Origin: Halanaerobacter jeridensis | Lineage (GTDB): Bacteria > Bacillota > Halanaerobiia > Halobacteroidales > Halobacteroidaceae | Length of the DNA: 64,000 bases | Assembly (NCBI RefSeq): GCF_016908315.1 | Contig: NZ_JAFBDQ010000002.1 | Coordinates: forward strand, 124,001 to 188,000 | Direction of reading: 5' to 3' | In this document: positions 1-7,548 of the stretch, piece by piece | How positions within the stretch are numbered: the first letter of the stretch is position 1 | Layout of the letters: the number at the start of each line of letters is the position of its first letter | Notes under the pieces: generated by a model | Databases searched by the model: none | What the model was told of the DNA's origin: nothing | The model's input: the letters and a program-made list of their open reading frames with translations, nothing else | Made by a program: the position numbers and the translations under genes

Positions 1-8
1 CAACATGA

Positions 9-117
9 GTTTAAATACTTATAATTCCGCTTAAGGAATTGAAACCGTTGCCATCATCATCTTCAAAATCATTTTTCATAGTTTAAATACTTATAATTCC
101 GCTTAAGGAATATAAAA
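9..117 (+). CRISPR. End of a CRISPR array (two repeats, one spacer)
   Basis: A 37-bp repeat starting GTTTAAATAC and ending GGAATTGAAAC lies at 9-45. It is followed by a 35-bp spacer (46-80) and a second copy at 81-117. The first 31 bases of the second copy are identical, but its 3' end is degenerate (TATAAAA in place of TTGAAAC). A decayed last repeat marks the leader-distal end, so the array is read left to right with its leader and most spacers outside the window. The A/T-rich repeat ending GAAAC is of the kind seen with type I and III systems. Subtype cannot be set from this alone. Confidence 0.93.
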
Positions 118-132
118 TTATTATTTATATTT

Positions 133-170
133 CAAAGATTCTCCCATATGGGAGAATCTTTGAGTTTTTT
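133..170 (+). terminator. Terminator after the CRISPR array
   Basis: Perfect 30-base palindrome at 133-162 (arms CAAAGATTCTCCCAT and ATGGGAGAATCTTTG) followed by AGTTTTTT. It stands between the last repeat and the cas4 promoter, so it probably ends the pre-crRNA and keeps array and cas transcription apart. Confidence 0.8.
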
Positions 171-179
171 GTATTTTTA

Positions 180-208
180 TTGACAAACACTTGTCACGAG
201 GTTATGTT
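180..208 (+). promoter_or_regulatory. Promoter of cas4-cas1-cas2
   Basis: Consensus -35 TTGACA at 180-185, 17-bp spacer, -10-like TATGTT at 203-208. The start would lie about 20 bases before the AAGGAAAG ribosome binding site of cas4. This suggests that the adaptation genes have their own promoter. Confidence 0.6.
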
Positions 209-234
209 ATATTATTTTTAAGGAAAGTGATAAT

Positions 235-819
235 ATGCAGCAAAGAGTTTATGCCCCTTTATCAGCTTTGAATGCTTATAATTATTGTCCGCATCGAGTA
301 TATTTAGAATTTGTTTGTGGTCAATGGAAAGATAATGATCATACGATAAAAGGAATTTTGAATCATGAGCGTGCACATTCAGGTGAAAAAAGATATGATG
401 GGAATAGGATTCAGACTACTCAAGTTTATATTAAATCAGATCGTTATCAGTTAGTAGGGAAGGTAGATATTGTAGAAGAAAAAGAAGATGAAATATATCC
501 TGTTGAATATAAAAAGGGTAAGGCGGGTCAATGGACTAATGACCATCTACAACTGTGTGCTCAAGCGATTTGCTTAGAAGAACAATTAGAATTAGAAATA
601 GAAAAAGGGTATTTATGGTACTTTAATAGCAGAAGTCGGGAAGAAGTTTATTTTGATCAAGAGTTAAGAGATGAAACTATTTGGACAGCAAAGAAAGTAT
701 TAAATATAATGAAGAATAATTTAATTCCTCCCAAAGAATATACTTCTCGTTGTAAAGGTTGTAGTTTGCAAGATATTTGTTTGCCACAAGAAATATCTAA
801 ACTAAATAAAGATATGTAA
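235..819 (+). CDS. cas4: CRISPR-associated exonuclease Cas4
   Basis: 194-aa Cas4, an Fe-S cluster PD-(D/E)XK nuclease that processes prespacers for the Cas1-Cas2 integrase and helps choose PAM and orientation. Visible motifs are an N-terminal Cys18 in NYCPHRVY, nuclease core residues Asp78 (GKVDIV) and Glu91/Lys93 (VEYKKGK), and a C-terminal Cys cluster at 173, 176 and 182 (CKGC...DIC), giving the four cluster ligands. Length is normal for a stand-alone Cas4. The ATG is preceded by AAGGAAAG at good spacing. It is first in a compact run with cas1 (14-nt gap) and cas2. Its place next to the distal array end, not the leader, is a little unusual. Confident call. Confidence 0.93.
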   Translation: MQQRVYAPLSALNAYNYCPHRVYLEFVCGQWKDNDHTIKGILNHERAHSGEKRYDGNRIQTTQVYIKSDRYQLVGKVDIVEEKEDEIYPVEYKKGKAGQWTNDHLQLCAQAICLEEQLELEIEKGYLWYFNSRSREEVYFDQELRDETIWTAKKVLNIMKNNLIPPKEYTSRCKGCSLQDICLPQEISKLNKDM

Positions 820-833
820 GGGAGAGTGAAAAT

Positions 834-1829
834 ATGCCGACGATATATATTACTCAAGAGGATACTGCTTTGCGAAAGAAAGGAGAAAGATTGATTGTAA
901 AAAAAGGGAAAGAAAAAATAGCTGATATTCCCCTGATTAAAGTAGACCAGGTAGTAGTTTTTGGAGAAGCATCTATCTCTGGGTCATTAATTAGCTTATT
1001 ATCTAAAGCAGAAGTGCCAATTACTTATTTATCGTATTATGGCAAGTATAAAGGAAGGTTAGTTCCTGAATATTCTAAAAACTCTTTGTTGCGTATAAAA
1101 CAGTTTGAAAATTCTAGAAATGAAAAGTCTAAATTAGAATTTGCTAGGCAAATTGTCAAAGGGAAATTAAGTAATATGAGAACTTTATTAATGAGGGATA
1201 CACGAGGTAATAGATCAAAAGAGGCTAAGAAAGCTTGTGATAAACTAAAAAATATTATTGATAAATTAAGTGAAGTTAATGATATAGAAAAACTGCGAGG
1301 TTTTGAGGGATTAGGGTCTAGACATTATTTTAGTCAGTTTGATAGTGTATTAAATAATGAATTTGAATTTAGTGGTCGTAACAGGAGACCACCTCGAGAT
1401 CCAGTTAATTGTTTATTGAGCTTTGGATATTCTTTGCTTTTAAATGATGTATTAACTGGATTATATTTAGTTGGGTTTGATCCATATATAGGATTTTTTC
1501 ACTCTAATCAATATGGTAAACCGTCTTTAGCCTTAGATTTGATGGAAGAATTCAGACCTGTAATTATTGATTCAGTTGTTAAAACTATGATTAATAAGAA
1601 AATAGTAAGCCAGAATGATTTTAAGGAAGTATGCGGTACAGTTAAAATGAAAGACAATTTAAGAAATGATTTTTTAGAACAGTATGAAAAAAGATTAAGA
1701 ACTAAATTTACTCATCCTATATTTGAATATGAAATTAATTGGCGGCGATGTATTGAATTACAGGCTCGATTAATTAGTAAATTTATTAATGAAGAAATTT
1801 CAGAGTATCCTCCTTTGGTGGTGAAATAA
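834..1829 (+). CDS. cas1: CRISPR-associated integrase Cas1
   Basis: 331-aa Cas1, the metal-dependent integrase that with Cas2 inserts new spacers at the leader-proximal repeat. The N-terminal beta domain (about 1-90) includes the stretch ITYLSYYGKYKGRLVPE. The helical catalytic domain has Glu158 in GFEGLGSRHYF, His223 in GFFHSNQYGK and Asp235/Glu238 in LALDLMEEFRP, matching the family's metal ligands. The N-terminus (IYITQEDTALRKKGERL) recalls Cas1 proteins of type I-D and type III associated modules, but I cannot assign subtype by eye. The start ATG has GGGAG 10 nt upstream. The stop codon abuts the cas2 ATG, so translation is probably coupled. Confidence 0.95.
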   Translation: MPTIYITQEDTALRKKGERLIVKKGKEKIADIPLIKVDQVVVFGEASISGSLISLLSKAEVPITYLSYYGKYKGRLVPEYSKNSLLRIKQFENSRNEKSKLEFARQIVKGKLSNMRTLLMRDTRGNRSKEAKKACDKLKNIIDKLSEVNDIEKLRGFEGLGSRHYFSQFDSVLNNEFEFSGRNRRPPRDPVNCLLSFGYSLLLNDVLTGLYLVGFDPYIGFFHSNQYGKPSLALDLMEEFRPVIIDSVVKTMINKKIVSQNDFKEVCGTVKMKDNLRNDFLEQYEKRLRTKFTHPIFEYEINWRRCIELQARLISKFINEEISEYPPLVVK

Positions 1830-2102
1830 ATGTTTGTATTAATTTCATATGATATTTCTGATGATAAAAGAAGAACTAAAATACATAAGACTTTAAAAGA
1901 TTTTGGAACTTGGATTCAGTATAGTGTTTTTGAGTGTGAATTAAAGGAAAAAGAATACTTACAATTAAGATATAGGCTAAAGAAAAAAATAGATATTACA
2001 GAGGATAATATTAGATTCTATTTTTTGTGTAAAAAGTGCCAGGATAAGATAGAAAAAATTGGAGATCAGAATAGCCCAATTGAAGAGTCAGTCATTTTAT
2101 AG
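1830..2102 (+). CDS. cas2: CRISPR-associated protein Cas2
   Basis: 90-aa Cas2, the small ferredoxin-fold protein that bridges two Cas1 dimers in the integration complex. The N-terminal beta strand ends in the family motif LISYDISDDKRRTKIHK with Asp8 in the usual metal position, followed by the amphipathic segment FGTWIQYSVFECEL. Its ATG follows the cas1 TAA directly with no spacer and no separate ribosome binding site beyond GGTGGTG inside cas1, which fits translational coupling. No cas3, cas10 or Cascade gene follows; after 2102 coding potential decays, so this is the 3' end of the cas operon as seen here. Confidence 0.94.
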   Translation: MFVLISYDISDDKRRTKIHKTLKDFGTWIQYSVFECELKEKEYLQLRYRLKKKIDITEDNIRFYFLCKKCQDKIEKIGDQNSPIEESVIL

Positions 2103-2167
2103 TTAATTGCATATAAATTCTAAGGTAATAATTAATTTATTTGAGTGGACTTCTAACTTTGTGGCTT

Positions 2168-2338
2168 ATGTTACAGCTAGATAAAAAAGAGCAGGCAATT
2201 AAATATATTGAATCTATAAATTAGAAAAGCGTAAAATTTCGCATCGGATTTTAAACTGAGGTAGGAGAAAATCAGCAGTTAGAATGGAAAGAGATTTTTA
2301 GCAAAAATCATACAGAAGATGATAATTTTGATATCTAG
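2168..2338 (+). pseudogene. Degraded coding remnant after cas2
   Basis: The stretch after cas2 (2103-2348) holds broken reading frames with protein-like codon use. An 18-codon frame starts at ATG 2168 (ending AIKYIESIN). After a stop and a shift, a 27-residue frame at 2255-2338 includes NQQLEWKEIFSKNHTEDDN. The two could be pieces of one small gene. I do not recognise the family. Low confidence. Confidence 0.25.
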
Positions 2339-2348
2339 TTTGATTCTT

Positions 2349-2380
2349 ACTCCACTATATAGTGGAGTTTTTATTTTTTT
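2349..2380 (+). terminator. Intrinsic terminator downstream of the cas genes
   Basis: Perfect 20-base palindrome (arms ACTCCACTAT and ATAGTGGAGT, 2349-2368) followed by TTTATTTTTTT. Strong rho-independent terminator that would end the cas4-cas1-cas2 transcript. Confidence 0.88.
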
Positions 2381-2511
2381 AGCGAAAAGAGTCTAAAATG
2401 AGATAAACGAGAAAAAAACGAGATTTATAAGAAATGGAATAGAGAATTAAATAGTATAATATAAGTATATTTTAAAGCAGGCTTAATTTTGACGAAAGGA
2501 GGGTTAAACAT

Positions 2512-2550
2512 TTGCAAAATAATAATGTAAAAGTATTCAAATCAAGGTAA
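2512..2550 (+). CDS. Possible 12-residue leader peptide
   Basis: A TTG codon at 2512 stands 8 bases after a near-perfect AAGGAGGG (2497-2503) and opens a 12-codon frame (MQNNNVKVFKSR) closed by TAA. The ribosome binding site is much stronger than expected by chance. It lies about 55 bases before another strong site at 2591-2600, with CCTAAA/TTTAGG arms between that could partly mask the second site. A leader peptide is possible, but nothing in the sequence shows that it is made. Confidence 0.22.
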   Translation: MQNNNVKVFKSR

Positions 2551-2606
2551 AAACCTTTTAATTTGTTGCCTAAATATAGGGGACCTTATGTTTAGGAGGT
2601 GATAGA

Positions 2607-2731
2607 ATGAAACATTTTAAAAACTATAAAAAATTAATCCAAATATTAAAAAAGAAGGTGGTGAAAATCCTGCTTATAGCAAAGACTATGTATATTCCAG
2701 ATACAGGAAAAGGTTGTTGGAAATCGCTTAA
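2607..2731 (+). pseudogene. Small gene with probable frameshift, family unknown
   Basis: ATG 2607 has an excellent ribosome binding site (AGGAGGTGAT). The in-frame translation runs to 2795 but loses protein-like character after about ten codons. Moving one frame at the A-run near 2628 gives a more plausible continuation (KKEGGENPAYSKDYVYSRYR) ending at TAA 2731. This fits a 40-residue gene with a one-base frameshift in a homopolymer, or a sequencing error. No family recognised. From here to 2985 I see no other gene, only AT-rich DNA. Confidence 0.3.
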
Positions 2732-2985
2732 TAATTATAACCTGATAAAAAGAATCAATTTTCAAATAGCTTATATAGGGCAAAACACCACGTAGAGAAA
2801 GGACTTTGCCTAGAATGTAAAATTTAGAGACGGGTAATAACTGTATCTTTCTAGTACTTTGAGATTGTAAATATTAAGGGCAGTAAGGAAGATTATAATC
2901 AAGCGATTATACCTAACACGATCTAATCCTCTATAATTGTGGTCTATGTATAGTTTTGCATAGGTTTTTATAAGCAGGTAAAATA

Positions 2986-5721
2986 ATGAATAATAATAAA
3001 TTTAAGATTTTAGGAATTTTAATTTTAGCTTTGACAGTGCTTTTTACTTTAACTGCATGTAGTAGTGGTGGAAATAAGAGTAGTAATGTAGAGAAGACAA
3101 CAGTAACATTAGAAGGAGTATATTCGGCTGATCATGCTGAAGATTTTACAGTAGCCTTAGGCGATGAAGGAACTTACACATTTGCTGCAGCAGATTATTC
3201 AGCTGCTGATGCTAAACTGGAGGCTACAGTAACGGTTTCTAAAAATCAGAATACTATTGAATTGGTCAGTTATCCAACAACTGTAGATGAAGGAGAATAT
3301 ACTGTAGGAGAGATAAGCCAGAGCAAAGCAGCTAAAGTAGTATTTTCAGCAATTGATTTTAATGCTGAAGTAAATACTGAAGAAGAATTTGAGCAAGCAT
3401 TAAAAAATCCTGCAGCAGATGAGATTACTATTACAGCACAAATGATCAGTTCTTTTGAATTTGATCAAAATGTTAGAGATTTGACTATTTATGGTCAGAA
3501 TAATAGTCTTGATGGCAATCTAAGCATAGGTGATGGTGAAACAAGTATTATTGTTACTGTTAAAAAACTCGAAATAACAGGAACCTTAACAGTTGATGTT
3601 AGTCAGGGAGATCTTAATATTTCTAGATCTACTTTAAATGATGTAGAGATCAACTCAGTTGGTTCTGAAAGTTTCAATATGATTGACAGCAGTGCTAATA
3701 ATGTAAATGTTAATTCCACAGCTCAGAATGCTTCTGTTAATTTTTTTGGTAGTGCTGTTAACAATGTAAGGATAGATGCTCTTAATACAAGAGTAGGAAT
3801 GTCAAGAGGGAGTAGTGCAAATAATGTAGAAGCTAACCAGCAGGCAGATATAATAGGAGATAATGCAGTAGATGGTGTTGGCAGTGTAAATGGAAATGCA
3901 GCAGACCAGGTTAATCAGAATCCGGATGAAACTGCAGATGAGCCTGACTTAGGTGATAATGGAGATACAGAAGACCCAACAGGATTAGAGCTAAGTGTTA
4001 TTGATGTTTTTGAATATCATTTTATGGTCAAAGTAACTGATCGGTCGACTGGAGAAGCTCTGCTGGATTTAAGCAAATCAGAGTTTACTCTCTATAAAAA
4101 TGGGGAAGAATATCTAATTGAAAATATGGAATATGAAAATATACTAGGACATCCAGATTATTATACTGTTTATCCGACTTGGTCCTATAGTCCTATTTTA
4201 GGTTATGATGTAAGAGTACCCGAAGGAAATTATACTTTAAACTTTAGCCGAGATGGATTAGGAAGTGCAAGTGTCGATTTTACTAATACAATAGAAGTAA
4301 CAGTTGAAGATCCATATGCTACTGCTGTGATAATTAATGGAACAGCAAAAGAGCGTCAAACTTTAACTGCAGGCTATATTTACAACAGTAGTGATGCTGG
4401 TCATCCAGAAGCGGAAACAAGTCCAATCATTAAATGGTACAAATCGGATTTGGTTGATGGTAGTTATACAGAAATGACAGGGGACAATATAGTTGAAGGA
4501 GCTTACACTTTAACTGAAGCTGATATTGATCAGTATCTTAAAGTAGGTATAATTGTTCAAGATACAGCCGGTAATACTGGTTCAGAAATGTTTAGTGATC
4601 CATTTGGGCCTATAAATAATTTTAAAGAGCTACCTGAAGCGGTTGATTTAAATATTACTGGAACAGCTGTAGTAGGAGAAACAATAACTGGAAGCTATAC
4701 CTATGTGCCAAGTGATTATGGTTATCCAGAAGACGAAAGTCAATATGCATGGTATCATTCAAATTCGTCAGATTACTTGGGAACTATTATTGATTCTGCT
4801 TTTGGTTTTACTACAGCCGATTCGTCTAATATAAGTTATGTTCTGCAGCCAGAGGATATTGGTAAATATATTTTCTTAACTATTACTCCAAAAGATGATA
4901 GAACTGAAGGTGATGGAAGCGGTTATACGGCTGCTTCTGTAGAAGAGGAAATAGTTTTTGGACCTGTAGCTGCGGCGGGGATTTCCGAAGTTGATGTAAG
5001 TATTACAGAAGGTAGTGCTGTTTTTAGCTATAGTTTTTATGAAGATTATGATAAAAGCTCAGAGATTTCTTATACTGAAGCAGTTTCAACTTATGGAATG
5101 AGTACTGCAGCTTCGACTATTACCCTAACTAACACCGAGAGTGGTGAGACAACTGCCTCAATTGATTTTGATGAAGCTGGAGTTATTGGGGGGTTAGTAA
5201 CTTACGAGAATCTCGCTGCAATAGATACAGTATTTAGTGAAGATTTTTTGAGCTGGTCTTTACCTCCTAATAAGGTTATTATTGATACGGTAGGTAATTA
5301 TACTGGTTTTCCGTGGAGTATGACTTTTGAAGTTGGCTTAGAGGAAAGCGATATAGCAGCTTTTATGAATGGACTTGGTTTAATTACAACTGAAATAACA
5401 TCTAAGGAAACTCATTATAATATAACAGTAGATTCTACCTCAATGATTCCAGCAAATAACCCGATTTCTGGGAATACAACTTCAATTACAGATCAGGTAA
5501 CAGTTGCTGAATTTATGGGAAATATTAATTTTCCTATTGCTTCTTCCTATAAAATAGCTAATTCTTCAACTATTACTGGTGAATTTGCAAACTGGGATTT
5601 TGATAGTATTACTGCTAAAAATGATACTGATAATCTAGCTGAGGATGATCTTTTATTAGTAAAAGCTGTTGATGGAACTTTAAGAGGATATTATATTAAT
5701 GTAGTTGAAAGTGTATCTTAA
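2986..5721 (+). CDS. Large surface lipoprotein with beta-helix-like and Ig-like repeats
   Basis: 911-aa predicted lipoprotein. Residues 1-25 form a lipoprotein signal (Lys-rich start, hydrophobic core, lipobox LTAC with Cys25) followed by a Ser/Gly/Asn linker. Residues about 45-130 look like a beta domain. Residues about 130-310 show short Asn-rich repeating strands (NNVNVNS, NNVRIDA, NNVEANQ) typical of a right-handed beta helix. Residues about 445-545 and 550-665 are two related beta-sandwich repeats (VIINGTAKERQTLTAGY and LNITGTAVVGETITGSY), each with an IKWY or QYAWY strand and an ending like YLKVGIIVQD, resembling repeats of cell-surface and S-layer associated proteins. The rest is unassigned. 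No catalytic motif seen. It would sit on the outer or cytoplasmic membrane. It stands alone, with a weak ribosome binding site (GCAGGT). Confidence 0.7.
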   Translation: MNNNKFKILGILILALTVLFTLTACSSGGNKSSNVEKTTVTLEGVYSADHAEDFTVALGDEGTYTFAAADYSAADAKLEATVTVSKNQNTIELVSYPTTVDEGEYTVGEISQSKAAKVVFSAIDFNAEVNTEEEFEQALKNPAADEITITAQMISSFEFDQNVRDLTIYGQNNSLDGNLSIGDGETSIIVTVKKLEITGTLTVDVSQGDLNISRSTLNDVEINSVGSESFNMIDSSANNVNVNSTAQNASVNFFGSAVNNVRIDALNTRVGMSRGSSANNVEANQQADIIGDNAVDGVGSVNGNAADQVNQNPDETADEPDLGDNGDTEDPTGLELSVIDVFEYHFMVKVTDRSTGEALLDLSKSEFTLYKNGEEYLIENMEYENILGHPDYYTVYPTWSYSPILGYDVRVPEGNYTLNFSRDGLGSASVDFTNTIEVTVEDPYATAVIINGTAKERQTLTAGYIYNSSDAGHPEAETSPIIKWYKSDLVDGSYTEMTGDNIVEGAYTLTEADIDQYLKVGIIVQDTAGNTGSEMFSDPFGPINNFKELPEAVDLNITGTAVVGETITGSYTYVPSDYGYPEDESQYAWYHSNSSDYLGTIIDSAFGFTTADSSNISYVLQPEDIGKYIFLTITPKDDRTEGDGSGYTAASVEEEIVFGPVAAAGISEVDVSITEGSAVFSYSFYEDYDKSSEISYTEAVSTYGMSTAASTITLTNTESGETTASIDFDEAGVIGGLVTYENLAAIDTVFSEDFLSWSLPPNKVIIDTVGNYTGFPWSMTFEVGLEESDIAAFMNGLGLITTEITSKETHYNITVDSTSMIPANNPISGNTTSITDQVTVAEFMGNINFPIASSYKIANSSTITGEFANWDFDSITAKNDTDNLAEDDLLLVKAVDGTLRGYYINVVESVS

Positions 5722-5728
5722 TTTTTTA

Positions 5729-5790
5729 GAGACAGCCCCCCTCCTGTTAAATTTGACTAATTATGTCAAAAATACGGGGGGGGCTGTCTC
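5729..5790. repeat. G/C-rich 13-bp inverted repeat with nested hairpin
   Basis: Arms GAGACAGCCCCCC (5729-5741) and GGGGGGCTGTCTC (5778-5790) are perfectly complementary. Between them a second short stem TTTGAC/GTCAAA forms. It lies just after the lipoprotein stop. No T-run follows on the + strand, so it is not a classical terminator. It could be a transcript-end stabiliser or a REP/MITE-like element. Its base composition is quite unlike its surroundings. Confidence 0.6.
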
Positions 5791-5849
5791 TCCTAAACTA
5801 ATTAAAAGAGGTAGTATAATTCAATTGAATGATGACCAGTTAAAATTGA

Positions 5850-5999
5850 GTTGTTAGTAGACTCTTTCTTTTGGAATGGTTGAGATTTTTCGAAAGTGCT
5901 ACTGATGAAAAGAATATAAAAGAAACTATAGAATATTTCACAGAAGATGAGGTAGAAGACATAAAGAAAAATTGCATTAGAAAATTAAATAAAAATTAA
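5850..5999 (+). pseudogene. 3' fragment of a lost gene
   Basis: An open frame of 49 codons without a start or ribosome binding site ends at TAA 5999. It includes FLLEWLRFFESATDEKNIK and EYFTEDEVEDIKKN, an amphipathic, charged helix pattern. The WLRFFE segment vaguely recalls the C-terminal part of PD-(D/E)XK family Rpn-type transposase-nucleases, but this is weak. Treated as a gene remnant. Confidence 0.25.
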
Positions 6000-6011
6000 T
6001 CTTGAAAAGAC

Positions 6012-6040
6012 TTGACATTAGTAAATATATTATTTATAAT
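6012..6040 (+). promoter_or_regulatory. Consensus sigma-70 type promoter upstream of xylR
   Basis: TTGACA (6012-6017), 17-bp spacer, TATAAT (6035-6040): a perfect match to the vegetative consensus. Predicted start about 6047. The first xyl-type palindrome lies 27-53 bases downstream, in a good place for repression. Confidence 0.75.
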
Positions 6041-6046
6041 CAAAGT

Positions 6047-6222
6047 AAGTTAGATATAATTTTATTAGTTAACAACTTAATTCAAGGTTTAAAATAAGTT
6101 TTATATAATTTTTTAACATATAACTTTTTAAATTAATAATTACAATTAAATACTAAGGATATAACCTTTATAACTAATATAAGAATCCACAGTCTGGGGA
6201 CAAGACTACGTGGATTCTTTTT
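6047..6222 (+). ncRNA. Possible short RNA or attenuated leader of xylR
   Basis: A transcript from the consensus promoter at 6012-6040 would run about 175 bases into a strong intrinsic terminator at 6181-6222, before xylR starts at 6294. It contains no open frame with a ribosome binding site. It is either a stand-alone small RNA or a leader whose read-through feeds xylR. Purely predicted from promoter and terminator. Confidence 0.35.
6074..6100. promoter_or_regulatory. Predicted XylR operator, site A
   Basis: Imperfect palindrome; its 21-base core (6077-6097) matches the perfect site before xylA (7497-7517) at 17 of 21 positions. It lies just downstream of the predicted start of the promoter at 6012-6040. 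Confidence 0.5.
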
Positions 6223-6225
6223 ATT
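6181..6225 (+). terminator. Strong intrinsic terminator before xylR
   Basis: Stem of AAGAATCCAC (6181-6190) with GTGGATTCTT (6210-6219), extended inward by AGTCT/AGACT around the loop GGGGACA, followed by TTTTATTTCTTT. No gene ends shortly before it, so it must act on the short transcript from 6047 or as an attenuator. Confidence 0.8.
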
Positions 6226-6232
6226 TCTTTAC

Positions 6233-6253
6233 TTAATTCAAACCTTAAATTAA
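6233..6253. promoter_or_regulatory. Predicted XylR operator, site B
   Basis: 21-base palindrome matching the xylA site (7497-7517) at 19 of 21 positions, 40 bases before the xylR start codon. Its placement fits autoregulation by the ROK repressor. Confidence 0.6.
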
Positions 6254-6293
6254 GACTAAAATTAAGTTTATAATTTTATAGGGAGTGATAATT

Positions 6294-7445
6294 GTGGAAG
6301 TAAAAAATTCATTTTTGATTAGAGATTTAAATTTGGCTAATATTTATAAATTAATTCATAAATTAGGTCCAATATCGAGAAAAGATTTAGCTGATAAAAC
6401 AGATTATAGTTCTGCTACTATCTCTAATCATGTTAAAACTTTAATCAAACAAGATTTTGTATTAGAAACTAAAAAAGGGACCTCAACTGGAGGCAGGAGA
6501 CCAGTTTATTTAAAAACAAATCCTGAAAAGGGATATATGTTTAGTATTGATATTGAGGTCAATCAAGTAAAAATAGTGTTATTTAATTTAGATTTAAAAA
6601 TAGTAATGAAAAATATAATTCCAATTACTAATAAGAGTAATTCTGAAGAAGTAATTGATAATATATTTAAGGAAATTGATAGTATAATTGCTGAACGTGA
6701 TTTAAATGTGCAAGAAATTTTAGGTATTGGCATAGCAGTTCCAGGCTTGATTGATAAGGAAGAAGGGGTTTTGAAGTTTGCTCCTAATTTGACTTGGTCT
6801 GATTTGAAAATTTGTGAATTGTTTAAGAATAAATACAATTTGCCAATCATTTTAGAAAATGAAGCTAATGCAGCAGCAATTGGAGAAAAAGATTTTGTTT
6901 ATCCAGATAGTAATAATTTAGTTTATGTGTCTATCAATGAAGGGATAGGATGTGGCGTTATTTTTAATAACGAACTATATAAAGGAGCAAGTGGAAATGC
7001 TGGTGAATTTGGTCATATAATTATTGACCGTAGTGGTCCTAAATGTCATTGTGGTAATAATGGCTGTTGGGAGTCTTTAGCTTCCGAAAATTATATAGTT
7101 GAACAAGTTTCTGAAAATAATAATTTAACTAAGAAAGAAATTTATCATCAGGCGCAAGCAGGAAATGAAGAAGTTATTAATGTGCTCAATAGAACAGGCC
7201 AGAATATAGGAGTTGGAATTAGCAATATAATTAATAGTCTAAGTCCAGAGCTAGTAATTATAGGAGGTGGTATTACAGCAATCAAAGATTATATTTTTAG
7301 TGATATAATGATGATGGTGGAAGAAGAAGCGTTAGAAGTATCATATGATAAATCAGAAATCAAATTTAGTGAATTAGAAAATTTAGCTACAGTATATGGT
7401 TTAGCTAGTTTGATCTTTAATGAAAAATTAGTATTTTCTAAATAA
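6294..7445 (+). CDS. xylR: ROK-family xylose repressor XylR
   Basis: 383-aa ROK repressor. An N-terminal winged helix-turn-helix (about 8-75, ISRKDLADKTDYSSATISNH, then GGRRPVYL) binds operators. The C-terminal ROK domain (about 85-380) binds sugar and carries IGIAVPGLID, the segment NEANAAAIGE, the zinc motif CHCGNNGCWES and a late GGGITAI. It precedes xylA and xylB, and palindromic sites flank it, so it most likely represses the xylose genes in the absence of xylose and controls itself. GTG 6294 is chosen because GGGAG lies at 6281-6285, about 8 bases upstream; an upstream in-frame GTG at 6285 overlaps that site. A glucose- or other sugar-responsive ROK protein cannot be excluded. Confidence 0.88.
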   Translation: MEVKNSFLIRDLNLANIYKLIHKLGPISRKDLADKTDYSSATISNHVKTLIKQDFVLETKKGTSTGGRRPVYLKTNPEKGYMFSIDIEVNQVKIVLFNLDLKIVMKNIIPITNKSNSEEVIDNIFKEIDSIIAERDLNVQEILGIGIAVPGLIDKEEGVLKFAPNLTWSDLKICELFKNKYNLPIILENEANAAAIGEKDFVYPDSNNLVYVSINEGIGCGVIFNNELYKGASGNAGEFGHIIIDRSGPKCHCGNNGCWESLASENYIVEQVSENNNLTKKEIYHQAQAGNEEVINVLNRTGQNIGVGISNIINSLSPELVIIGGGITAIKDYIFSDIMMMVEEEALEVSYDKSEIKFSELENLATVYGLASLIFNEKLVFSK

Positions 7446-7450
7446 TAATC

Positions 7451-7490
7451 ATAATAGCAGTTTAAACTGCTATTATGAGGAAAAATTTTT
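7451..7490 (+). terminator. Hairpin after xylR
   Basis: Perfect 26-base palindrome (arms ATAATAGCAGTTT and AAACTGCTATTAT, 7451-7476) and then GAGGAAAAATTTTT. The T-run is displaced by nine bases, so termination may be partial. Confidence 0.55.
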
Positions 7491-7496
7491 AGTAAC

Positions 7497-7517
7497 TTAA
7501 TTTAAGCCTTAAATTAA
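7497..7517. promoter_or_regulatory. Predicted XylR operator, site C (perfect palindrome)
   Basis: Arms TTAATTTAAG (7497-7506) and CTTAAATTAA (7508-7517) around a single C. It lies 31 bases before the xylA start codon and is the best of the related sites in this region. Confidence 0.7.
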
Positions 7518-7548
7518 CTAGAGGCAAAAATAATAAGGAGGAGATAAG

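Noticed and set aside
9-2102. Assignment of the CRISPR system to type I-D or III
   Set aside because: Cas1 looks similar to those groups by eye, but no effector gene is in the window, so the subtype is left open.
2103-2348. Second cas or effector gene after cas2
   Set aside because: Only broken frames are present; no Cas motif seen, and a terminator follows at 2349.
2607-2795. 62-codon frame from the strong start at 2607 taken as an intact gene
   Set aside because: After about ten codons the translation is not protein-like, while the shifted frame is; treated as a frameshifted small gene instead.
5729-5790. Palindrome as the rho-independent terminator of the lipoprotein gene
   Set aside because: No T-run follows on the + strand; kept only as an inverted repeat of unknown role.
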